A stretch of DNA of 13,736 nt from Solobacterium sp. Lineage in GTDB: Bacteria > Bacillota_I > Bacilli_A > Erysipelotrichales > Erysipelotrichaceae. A program made the translations under genes and the position numbers. The DNA lies in NCBI GenBank assembly GCA_015256455.1, contig JABZMB010000034.1, positions 1 through 13,736 of the forward strand. The letters are read 5' to 3'. Shown here piece by piece: positions 6,361 through 12,011 of the stretch. Under the pieces are notes generated by a model. It saw nothing but the letters and a program-made list of their open reading frames with translations, was not told the DNA's origin and ran no database searches. Each line of letters opens with the position of its first letter. Position 1 is the first letter of the stretch.

Positions 6361-7062
6361 ATGAAAACATCTTTAACAAAAATACAACTCCAGCATATGA
6401 TTCAAGAGAATTTAACAAACATCTTTTATCCCAGAAACTATCTAACATTCTTAAAACAATTGTGCTATTTCCATGAGGAATCAACTGAGAATATTATTTT
6501 AATCTTTACACAATGTCCAACTGCTACATATGTCTTAACCTATAAAGCTTGGCAAAGATATCACCGTACTGTTCGTAGAGGTTATACTGCCATTTCACTA
6601 CTATCAGATAGCGACAATAAAAAGCAACTACATGCTGTCTTTGATATCACACATACAGTTGGTAAGGAATTTATACCTAAGCATATAGGTATAAATATAA
6701 ACCAATTAAGAAGGATTCTTGTCTTTCTAACATCCAAAGTTGTGACTGACACAATTCTTTCAGTTACAACCGATGATATTACGATACAAACCAAATATGC
6801 ATTACAAAGATATATTTATCATTTAATCAGATTACATTTTCCACAATATTCTTCAAGTGAAATTGAAATGAAAAGTATACTCTACTGTATCTGTTTCTAC
6901 TATGGAATAGACGTTAGTGAATATAATTTTTCTTCTATTACACTTTGGGCAAAACAAAAAACGAATCACGATTTAAGAGAAGCCCTAAATGTCATTCGTT
7001 CTATAACTGCTTTTTTAATCGATACAATTGATTACATGTATCTTAGTCATGAATATTCTTAG
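6361..7062 (+). CDS. ArdC N-terminal-like domain protein, stand-alone
   Basis: A 233-residue protein resembling the N-terminal module of large proteins carried by conjugative elements (ArdC-N / LtrC-like). The resemblance covers FLKQLCYFHEES (30-41), IILIFTQCPTATYVLTYKAW (45-64, family Q.PDAT....TW), RYHRTVRRGYTAISLLSDSD (66-85, family R.V.RG.KGI.LLD.S) and LHAVFDITHTVG (90-101, family L.YVFDVSDT). The second half also resembles the segment that follows in those proteins: a helix with SSEIEMKSILYCICFYYGID (164-183), then a short acidic stretch and a Leu/Ile-rich helix near 205-225. Everything downstream of that module (protease, helicase or methylase parts) is absent. TTGAGGT before the ATG supports the start; no clear promoter box is seen. 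It has no conjugation genes around it. The family assignment is from memory of motifs, so it is moderate; function is unknown. Confidence 0.6.
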   Translation: MKTSLTKIQLQHMIQENLTNIFYPRNYLTFLKQLCYFHEESTENIILIFTQCPTATYVLTYKAWQRYHRTVRRGYTAISLLSDSDNKKQLHAVFDITHTVGKEFIPKHIGININQLRRILVFLTSKVVTDTILSVTTDDITIQTKYALQRYIYHLIRLHFPQYSSSEIEMKSILYCICFYYGIDVSEYNFSSITLWAKQKTNHDLREALNVIRSITAFLIDTIDYMYLSHEYS

Positions 7063-7690
7063 CAACTGGCAAACTCCATTTATGTAAAATTGCCAGTGCT
7101 CTTACTAAGATTGTCACACCAATTCCTACCCAGATACCAAATGAGATGTTCCCTGCATGCATTAACATTGCGCATGGAATCGCACCGATAATTGATGCAA
7201 TTGCATACACATCTGTATGAAAGATTTGTGGTAATTGATTGACGCAGATATCACGGAACAAACCTCCACCAACACCTGTTAATACACCACAGAATACAAG
7301 TAAGAAACTATGTGCTGTTGGATGCAAGAAGAAAGCCACACGTACACCTACTGCAGTAAACACGCCTAATCCTATCGCATCTGCAATCAATAAGAAATTC
7401 TTATACGCATTTTTCTGCGTAATCTTATTTGTATTCACATTGAAGTAGGCAAATAAGAATACGACAACAGAAGTTACACTAGCGACAACGACATACACTG
7501 GATTGGAAAACGCACTTGGTGGTACACTGCCTAGTACAATATCACGCATAATTCCACCAAACGTTGCGGTAATAACCCCAATAATCACAACCCCAAAGAA
7601 GTCCATCTTCGATTTCATTGCGACAAGTGCTCCAGAAATCGCAAACGCTATGGTACCTACTATTTCTAATATAAATATGTATTGATTCAT
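7043..7690 (-). CDS. TRIC-type (UPF0126/YvgT family) cation channel protein
   Basis: A 215-residue membrane protein of the trimeric intracellular cation channel family. Two inverted-topology repeats are visible, each with the signature glycine-rich helix break and RD pair: FGGIMRDIVLG (44-54) and GVGGGLFRDICVNQLP (139-154). About seven membrane segments (4-24, 31-51, 66-84, 98-118, 127-147, 161-178, 182-200) fit the family. Bacterial homologues conduct K+ or Na+; some relatives have been proposed to move amino acids such as glycine, so the exact solute is open. GAGG precedes the ATG, behind an extended -10 with TTGAAC as -35. The last 20 bases overlap the end of the ArdC-N-like gene on the other strand. 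Confidence 0.92.
   Translation of the reverse strand: MNQYIFILEIVGTIAFAISGALVAMKSKMDFFGVVIIGVITATFGGIMRDIVLGSVPPSAFSNPVYVVVASVTSVVVFLFAYFNVNTNKITQKNAYKNFLLIADAIGLGVFTAVGVRVAFFLHPTAHSFLLVFCGVLTGVGGGLFRDICVNQLPQIFHTDVYAIASIIGAIPCAMLMHAGNISFGIWVGIGVTILVRALAILHKWSLPVAKNIHD
7065..7097. repeat. Inverted repeat at a convergent gene junction
   Basis: ACTGGCAA (7065-7072) and TTGCCAGT (7090-7097) are perfect 8-bp arms around a 17-base loop. It lies inside the 3' end of the TRIC gene and just after the ArdC-N-like stop. There is no U tract, so it is at best a weak 3'-end hairpin for the plus-strand gene. Confidence 0.35.
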
Positions 7691-7715
7691 ATCATCCTCG
7701 TTATAATCTGTCCGT

Positions 7716-7745
7716 ATTATACCAAAATTAAAAGTGCGTGTTCAA
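7716..7745 (-). promoter_or_regulatory. Promoter of the TRIC channel gene
   Basis: On the minus strand: TTGAAC (7745-7740), 18-base spacer ending in TGG, then TATAAT (7721-7716). The -35 overlaps the loop of the upstream ssb terminator. The predicted start near 7709 gives a 19-base leader. Confidence 0.75.
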
Positions 7746-7754
7746 CGCACTTTT
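7726..7754 (-). terminator. Terminator after the ssb-like gene
   Basis: On the minus strand AAAAGTGCGT pairs with ACGCACTTTT (10 bp, five-base loop), followed by AATTTT. It lies seven bases after the ssb stop codon. Confidence 0.8.
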
Positions 7755-7761
7755 ATATAAC

Positions 7762-8079
7762 TTATTCAGTTTCATCTTTTGGATGATAGATTTTCTCTGC
7801 AACGATTTGCACGACTGTCTTCTTATTTTCATCTTTCATGTAAAACTGCTTACGAAGATGGCCTTTAATACCAATTCTTGTACCGGCATGGAATTCTTCG
7901 CGAACTTGATCCGCTACATCTCCCCAGGCAACTACATTTAGATAGTCCTTCGCTTTACTTGGTTCATTGTGTTTTACACAAACTGAAAATGTTGACATTG
8001 TGGAATCATTCTTTGTGCTACGAACACTTGGTTCGTACATTACTGTCCCTTTAATTTCAACTGCATTTAAATCATTCAT
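7762..8079 (-). CDS. ssb: Short single-stranded DNA-binding protein (OB fold)
   Basis: Binds single-stranded DNA through one OB fold. Family pattern: an opening NAVEIKGTV (5-13), STFSVCVKHN (29-38), KDYLNVVAWGDVADQV (44-59; family F...VWGK.AE.V), GTRIGIKGHLRKQFY (66-80; family G..V.V.G.L..R.Y) and VVQIVAEKIYHPKDETE (89-105; family ....V..I..L). At 105 residues it lacks the Gly/Gln-rich linker and the acidic DDDIPF-type tip through which the main SSB recruits partners, so it is probably a secondary paralogue. I place the start at the ATG at 8079 because GGAGG lies eight bases upstream; the ATG at 8121, in the same frame, has no ribosome site and would translate through it. It lies 67 bp after the peroxidase gene with no terminator between, so co-transcription is likely. 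Confidence 0.88.
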   Translation of the reverse strand: MNDLNAVEIKGTVMYEPSVRSTKNDSTMSTFSVCVKHNEPSKAKDYLNVVAWGDVADQVREEFHAGTRIGIKGHLRKQFYMKDENKKTVVQIVAEKIYHPKDETE

Positions 8080-8146
8080 CTTTCTTTCCTCCATAGAATA
8101 TCCTTCTACGTATATATTCACAAAAGATGAAATGACTCCCTAAAAA

Positions 8147-8686
8147 TTAAAGTAATTCTTGAATCGCTTTTTCTACGTCTGCCATATCAGCAGTTGGTTC
8201 AAAACGAGCTACTACATTTCCCTTACGGTCAACAAGGAATTTAGTGAAGTTCCACTTAATATCAGAAGTTTCTCTAAAGTTAGGAACGAGGTTACCAACG
8301 TGTGCATTCATAAAGTCTGCCTTTTCACCTGTAAATCCTTCAAAGCCCTTTTCGCTCTTTAAGAATGTGTATAATGGTAATTCATTTTCACCATTTACAT
8401 CTGACTTATGCATATGTGGGAACTTTGTGTTGAAGTGTAGTGCACAGAACTCATGAATTTCTTCATCAGATCCTGGTGCCTGTTCACCAAATTGGTTACA
8501 AGGAATATCGAGAATTTCTAAACCTTGTTCATTGTACTTTTCATGAAGTTTTTCTAGTTCTTCATACTGAGGTGTAAAACCACAAGCTGTAGCAGTATTT
8601 ACTACTAATACCACCTTATTTTCATACTCTTTTAAAGAAATCTGATTGCCTTTCGCATCAGTTACATAATAATCGTAAAATCCCAT
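8147..8686 (-). CDS. Glutathione peroxidase family thiol peroxidase
   Basis: Reduces hydrogen peroxide and organic hydroperoxides in the cytosol. The 179-residue protein has the full GPx tetrad: peroxidatic Cys35 in NTATACGFTPQY (30-41), Gln65 in IPCNQFGEQAPGS (61-73), and Trp145-Asn146 in KWNFTKFLV (144-152). It uses Cys, not selenocysteine. Cys81 in HEFCALHF lies where non-selenium GPx enzymes have their resolving Cys, which suggests thioredoxin rather than glutathione as reductant (inference). AAGGAG about ten bases upstream supports the start, and a TTGCAA/TACAAT promoter lies just before. It is the first gene of a likely two-gene transcript with the ssb-like gene. Length and motifs match the bacterial BsaA/Gpx subfamily. 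Confidence 0.94.
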   Translation of the reverse strand: MGFYDYYVTDAKGNQISLKEYENKVVLVVNTATACGFTPQYEELEKLHEKYNEQGLEILDIPCNQFGEQAPGSDEEIHEFCALHFNTKFPHMHKSDVNGENELPLYTFLKSEKGFEGFTGEKADFMNAHVGNLVPNFRETSDIKWNFTKFLVDRKGNVVARFEPTADMADVEKAIQELL

Positions 8687-8713
8687 AATTAATTTTCTCC
8701 TTTGGTTAGTTAT

Positions 8714-8741
8714 ATTGTATCAAGCATATATGGCATTGCAA
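8714..8741 (-). promoter_or_regulatory. Promoter of the peroxidase gene
   Basis: On the minus strand TTGCAA (8741-8736), 16-base spacer ending in TGA, then TACAAT (8719-8714). The predicted start near 8707 gives a 20-base leader with AAGGAG. No PerR- or Spx-type operator is evident. Confidence 0.75.
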
Positions 8742-8758
8742 TTGATATACTCTCAAAG

Positions 8759-8787
8759 AAAAAACGACCCAACAGTTGTTGAATCGT
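8759..8787 (-). terminator. Terminator of tRNA-Leu
   Basis: On the minus strand ACGATTCAAC pairs with GTTGGGTCGT (10 bp with two G-U pairs, loop AACT), then a run of six T. It begins eight bases after the tRNA. Confidence 0.85.
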
Positions 8788-8794
8788 CTTTCAG

Positions 8795-8878
8795 TGCCTC
8801 CGGTCGGACTCGAACCGACACGGTATCGCTACCGGGGGATTTTGAGTCCCCTACGTCTACCAATTCCATCACGGGGGC
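8795..8878 (-). tRNA. tRNA-Leu (anticodon CAA)
   Basis: An 84-base class II tRNA. Anticodon stem GGGGA/TCCCC encloses CTCAAAA, giving anticodon CAA; the long variable arm (CGGTAGCGATACCG) and T stem GTCGG/CCGAC around TTCGAGT are intact. The discriminator is A and CCA is not encoded. The acceptor stem GCCCCCG/CGGAGGC has a C-A mismatch at the fourth pair. It has its own promoter and terminator. Confidence 0.96.
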
Positions 8879-8886
8879 GCTCAATT

Positions 8887-8915
8887 ATTTTATATGATTG
8901 CCTTTTAAAATGCAA
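8887..8915 (-). promoter_or_regulatory. Promoter of tRNA-Leu
   Basis: On the minus strand TTGCAT (8915-8910), 17-base spacer, TAAAAT (8892-8887). The predicted start near 8880 is two bases before the mature tRNA. The -35 doubles as the tail of the EF-G terminator. Confidence 0.7.
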
Positions 8916-8948
8916 TAGGTGGAAAGTCTCAAATGAACTTTCCACCTA
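8916..8948 (-). terminator. Terminator-like hairpin after the EF-G-2 gene
   Basis: Two perfect 12-base arms, TAGGTGGAAAGT and ACTTTCCACCTA, around a nine-base loop, five bases after the EF-G stop. The tail on the minus strand is TTGCATTTT, a weak U tract, so termination may be partial and some transcripts could run into tRNA-Leu. Confidence 0.7.
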
Positions 8949-8953
8949 GAGGA

Positions 8954-11023
8954 TTATTCTTTCTCGCTCTTTCTTGCGTCGATGACTTTCTGTGCTACAT
9001 CATGAGGTGCTGTTTCATAGCGATCAAACGCTAATTCATAACATCCACGACCTTGTGTCATAGAACGTAATTCTGTTGCGTACGTTAACATTTCTGCCAT
9101 TGGAACTTCAGCTCTAATCACCTGTAGACCATCTTCATCTGTGCCCATATCCAAGATGATTCCACGGCGTTTTGTAAAGTCACCCATGAGTGTACCTGTA
9201 TAGTCTTCTGGTGCAGTCACAACAACCTTACCAATTGGTTCTAGAAGTACAGGTTTGGCATTTGGCATTGCCGCATTATATGCAAGTCTAGCAGCTTCCT
9301 TGAAGGCTACTTCCTTCGAATCGACTGGGTGATAGGATCCATCATATAGAGTTGCTTTAACACCAACTACTTTATATCCTGCAAGAACACCCTTACTCAT
9401 GCAGTCACGTAAACCCTGTTCAACTGGTGGGAAGTACTGTTTAGGAACTGCACCACCGAATACTTCTTCCGCAAATACCATGTCATCAGAATCTGTTGGT
9501 TCAAATCTTACCCAAACATCACCATACTGACCAGCACCACCATTTTGTTTCTTGTATTTACCTTGTGCTTCAGCCTTTGCAGAGATTGTCTCACGATACT
9601 GTACAGTTGGTTTTTCAGTTGTTACTTCAACCTTGTACTTACTCTTTAACTTAGAGAGGATTAAGTCGATATGTTGATCACCAACACCATATAGTACTTG
9701 TTCGTGTGTTTCTTCGTTGTTTACTAGTTTGATTGTATGGTCTTCTAACATCAAGTTATGAATACCACTAGATAATTTATCTTCATCTGCCTTTGTCTTT
9801 GGATGAATTGCATATCCTAACATTGGATGAGGATATTCGATATCTGGATACTTGATAACTCTAGAACGTGTGCATAATGTATCGTTTGTTTCTGTTGCTT
9901 GTAACTTAACAACTGCACCTATATCACCTGTAAATAACTTACCTACGCCAATCTGATACTTGCCGTTGATAACGTAGATTTGGTTAACTTTTTCTGTTAC
10001 GTCCTTCTTAGAGTTATATACCTGGCTATCACTATTGAGGACACCACTCATTACCTTTAAGTAAGAAACCTTACCTACAAATGGGTCAACGATGGTCTTA
10101 AATACAAATGCACTGAGCGCTTCATTTTCGTTTGTTTCCATGTCAACTGTATCACCCTTCAGTGTTTCAGCTTGGATTCTTCCCTTTTCTGCGTAGCTTG
10201 GGAAATACTCTGTAATTAGGTCTAACAAACGTTCAATACCTGTTTGGTTTTCTGCACTACCGCAGTATACAGGACGGATATCACCATTACGTACACCAAT
10301 ACGTAATCCCTTGGCTAGTTCATGTTCATCAAATGTTTCACCAGAGAAGAATTTCTCCATGAGTTCATCATCAGTCATTGCGATAGCTTCTGCGATTTCA
10401 TTGTAGTAACGCTCTACTTCACCAACTAAATCAGATGGCACTTCTTTTGCTGTATTACGGTCATTGTAATACCATGCTTTACGACGCAAGATATTAACCG
10501 AACCTACAACCACACCATTTTCAATGATTGGGACTTCAAATGGGATTACTGACTTACCAAACTTTTCTCTAAGAGTTGAGTATACAGTATCGAAGTTTGC
10601 ATTTTCTACATCCATCTTATTTACAAAGAAGATTGTAGGAATCTTTTGTTTGGAAACTGCTTCACGCCAAGCACGCTCTGTACCAGCCTCAATTCCTTCT
10701 TTTGCGTTTACAACAATTAAGGCATTATCACCCATTACTAAACCAGTTGCTTCTTCACCAGCATAGTCCATATAACCTGGAGTATCGATAAAGTTAATTT
10801 TCTTATCTTTCCATTCTACAGGTGCGATATGGCAATATACTGATGTACCACGCTTACCTTCTTCTGGATCAAAATTAAGAACTGTTGTGCCATCGTTATT
10901 CTTTCCATAACGTTCGATTGCCTTTGTAAAATATAGGCAGGCTTCAATGACAGAACTCTTACCAGCGCCAGAGTGTCCTAGCACCACTACGTTTCTTACT
11001 TCATTTGCTAAATAGTCTTTCAT
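8954..11023 (-). CDS. EF-G-2 type translational GTPase (elongation factor G-like)
   Basis: A 689-residue paralogue of elongation factor G that should act on the ribosome. G-domain motifs: P loop GHSGAGKSS (16-24) instead of the AHIDAGKTT of standard FusA, KRGTS (57-61) in the switch I region, DTPGYMDY (80-87), NKMD (135-138) and CGSAENQ (254-260). Domain II starts near 303, domain III near 395, domain IV with GGAGQYGDVWVRF (495-507) and the tip SYHPVDSKE (563-571, keeping the conserved His), and domain V from about 591. The P loop and switch I place it in the EF-G-2 group (a Thermus thermophilus member is known), not TetM-type ribosome protection. AGGAGG seven bases before the ATG overlaps the end of the ankyrin gene, 10 bp upstream, so the two are one operon. 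Its biological role is not settled; canonical fusA should lie elsewhere. Confidence 0.92.
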   Translation of the reverse strand: MKDYLANEVRNVVVLGHSGAGKSSVIEACLYFTKAIERYGKNNDGTTVLNFDPEEGKRGTSVYCHIAPVEWKDKKINFIDTPGYMDYAGEEATGLVMGDNALIVVNAKEGIEAGTERAWREAVSKQKIPTIFFVNKMDVENANFDTVYSTLREKFGKSVIPFEVPIIENGVVVGSVNILRRKAWYYNDRNTAKEVPSDLVGEVERYYNEIAEAIAMTDDELMEKFFSGETFDEHELAKGLRIGVRNGDIRPVYCGSAENQTGIERLLDLITEYFPSYAEKGRIQAETLKGDTVDMETNENEALSAFVFKTIVDPFVGKVSYLKVMSGVLNSDSQVYNSKKDVTEKVNQIYVINGKYQIGVGKLFTGDIGAVVKLQATETNDTLCTRSRVIKYPDIEYPHPMLGYAIHPKTKADEDKLSSGIHNLMLEDHTIKLVNNEETHEQVLYGVGDQHIDLILSKLKSKYKVEVTTEKPTVQYRETISAKAEAQGKYKKQNGGAGQYGDVWVRFEPTDSDDMVFAEEVFGGAVPKQYFPPVEQGLRDCMSKGVLAGYKVVGVKATLYDGSYHPVDSKEVAFKEAARLAYNAAMPNAKPVLLEPIGKVVVTAPEDYTGTLMGDFTKRRGIILDMGTDEDGLQVIRAEVPMAEMLTYATELRSMTQGRGCYELAFDRYETAPHDVAQKVIDARKSEKE

Positions 11024-11033
11024 TGTCGGCCTC

Positions 11034-11702
11034 CTACTTCAAAATATCTTTCAAATCTGATAAGCATTCTTTACGTACGTAATGAATTGCTAAATTACCA
11101 TCAAAATCCTTCATTGTCTTATCTGCACCTTTTTCAAGCAGATACTTTACTAATTCTGGAATTCCAATATATGCAGCGCGCATCAATGCTGTACAACCCT
11201 TATTATCAGCCTTATTGATATCTGCACCGTTATCTACTAAATCTTTAATTTCATCTAACTTATAAGCATTTACTGCTTCCATTAATGCTGTACGACCTTG
11301 TTCATCTACTGCATTTACATCAGCGTTCTTAGAAATTAAGTACTTCACTGTGTCAGTATGACCAAGTAATGAAGCTCTCATTAAAGCTGTTCTACCCTTA
11401 TTATCGTGGGCATCAACGTTTGCGCCCGCATGAATTAACATACGGCAAATGTCTGTATGACCCTTCTTAGCGGCACCCATTAAAGCTGTCTTATTATTTT
11501 TATCTCTAGCCCTTGTATCCGCACCATTGTCTAATAAGAAACGTACAATTTCAGTGTACCCACGTTTTGCACTTCTCATTAACGCTGTACGTCCATCACC
11601 ATTTGCGATGTTGACGTTTGCACCCTTAGAAACCTGTGCACATAACTTTGCAAAATCGCCGCTGGCTGCTGCTTCAAAAAAGTCTAAATTTGTCTGATCC
11701 AT
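11034..11702 (-). CDS. Ankyrin-repeat protein
   Basis: A 222-residue cytosolic protein made almost entirely of ankyrin repeats. The TALM core of the repeat recurs at residues 39, 72, 105, 138 and 171, an exact 33-residue period, with a partial N-terminal repeat (about 4-34) and a degenerate C-terminal cap (LAIHYVRKE, 204-212). Typical loop motifs NGAD and DxxGRTAL are present. There is no signal peptide, membrane segment or catalytic domain, so it should be a protein-binding scaffold. AGGAGG about ten bases before the ATG supports the start. It is the first gene of the operon with EF-G-2, which makes that GTPase or the ribosome a possible partner (inference). No convincing promoter lies between it and the terminator just upstream, so expression may depend on readthrough from the leader. 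Confidence 0.92.
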   Translation of the reverse strand: MDQTNLDFFEAAASGDFAKLCAQVSKGANVNIANGDGRTALMRSAKRGYTEIVRFLLDNGADTRARDKNNKTALMGAAKKGHTDICRMLIHAGANVDAHDNKGRTALMRASLLGHTDTVKYLISKNADVNAVDEQGRTALMEAVNAYKLDEIKDLVDNGADINKADNKGCTALMRAAYIGIPELVKYLLEKGADKTMKDFDGNLAIHYVRKECLSDLKDILK

Positions 11703-11741
11703 AATCGTTTTCCTCCTGTATGATTATCAGAAATTAGTTAC

Positions 11742-11771
11742 AAAAAAGGATGGGCATTATATGTCCATCCT
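11742..11771 (-). terminator. Intrinsic terminator in the ankyrin/EF-G-2 leader (possible attenuator)
   Basis: On the minus strand AGGATGG (11771-11765) pairs with CCATCCT (11753-11747), extended inward by CAT/ATG after one A-C mismatch, with a three-base loop, followed by six T (11747-11742). It ends 39 bases before the ankyrin ATG. Its 5' arm is the last codons of the 36-codon ORF, whose TAA stop falls in the inner stem and loop. Confidence 0.78.
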
Positions 11772-11867
11772 AAAAACCATTTTCACAGAGAACCCGTCAA
11801 AAACCTCCCCTCCTGGGGTTTGTACAATCTCATATTGTATATCAAAAAGAACATGCTTCGTAGTCAT
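11757..11867 (-). CDS. 36-residue ORF in the ankyrin/EF-G-2 leader (candidate leader peptide or small protein)
   Basis: ATG at 11867 to TAA at 11757-11759 encodes MTTKHVLFDIQYEIVQTPGG (residues 1-20) followed by 16 more residues ending VFRMDI. It has ordinary amino-acid composition, no signal or membrane segment and no family I recognise. GGAG lies ten bases upstream, a usable but not strong ribosome site, and an in-frame TGA closes the frame nine bases upstream of the ATG. The predicted promoter start near 11912 places it about 45 bases into the transcript. Its last codons form the 5' arm of the terminator at 11742-11771, so a ribosome finishing the ORF would cover that arm. This arrangement fits a leader peptide that couples translation to readthrough, or simply a small gene with a tight terminator. 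Evidence is positional only. Confidence 0.4.
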   Translation of the reverse strand: MTTKHVLFDIQYEIVQTPGGEVFDGFSVKMVFRMDI

Positions 11868-11918
11868 GCTACATCATCTCCATTCTCTTAATAATACACT
11901 TCGTGTTCCTGTAACTAC

Positions 11919-11946
11919 ATAATACCTCAATTTTCTTTCCCTGCAA
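11919..11946 (-). promoter_or_regulatory. Promoter upstream of the leader ORF and ankyrin/EF-G-2 operon
   Basis: On the minus strand TTGCAG (11946-11941), 16-base spacer, TATTAT (11924-11919). The predicted start is near 11912. An AT-rich stretch (11947-11995) lies directly upstream and could act as an UP element. Confidence 0.6.
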
Positions 11947-11995
11947 TATCGTTTAATTATCTTTTAATAACTTTTTAAATTAATTTATGAAAATA

Positions 11996-12011
11996 ATGTA
12001 AACGTTTACAT
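11996..12011. promoter_or_regulatory. Perfect 16-bp palindrome matching the CcpA cre consensus
   Basis: ATGTAAACGTTTACAT is its own reverse complement and fits the catabolite-responsive-element consensus WTGNAANCGNWNNCW at every position; LacI/GalR-family proteins bind such CG-centred palindromes. Its centre is about 91 bases upstream of the predicted ankyrin/EF-G-2 leader start, and it overlaps the mscS stop codon. It might also act as a weak hairpin after mscS, but a loop of four bases or fewer and a poor U tract make that less likely. Confidence 0.55.

Noticed and set aside
7503..7685. Plus-strand ORFs opposite the TRIC gene and the EF-G-2 gene (also 7239-7448, 10524-10766)
   Set aside because: Antisense shadows without ribosome sites or recognisable domains.
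8080..8121. Upstream ATG start of the ssb-like gene at 8121
   Set aside because: No ribosome site before it, and translation would run through the GGAGG that serves the ATG at 8079.
8715..8897. 60-codon plus-strand ORF
   Set aside because: It runs antisense through the tRNA-Leu gene, its terminator and two promoters; no ribosome site and no family resemblance.
8954..11023. TetM-type ribosomal protection protein
   Set aside because: The GHSGAGKSS P loop and overall motifs fit EF-G-2; the switch and domain IV tip do not look TetM-like.
11800..11822. Small hairpins with CCCC/GGGG and AACCC/GGGTT arms in the leader
   Set aside because: Short, within the 36-codon ORF, and not matching any riboswitch I know; not listed as a separate element.
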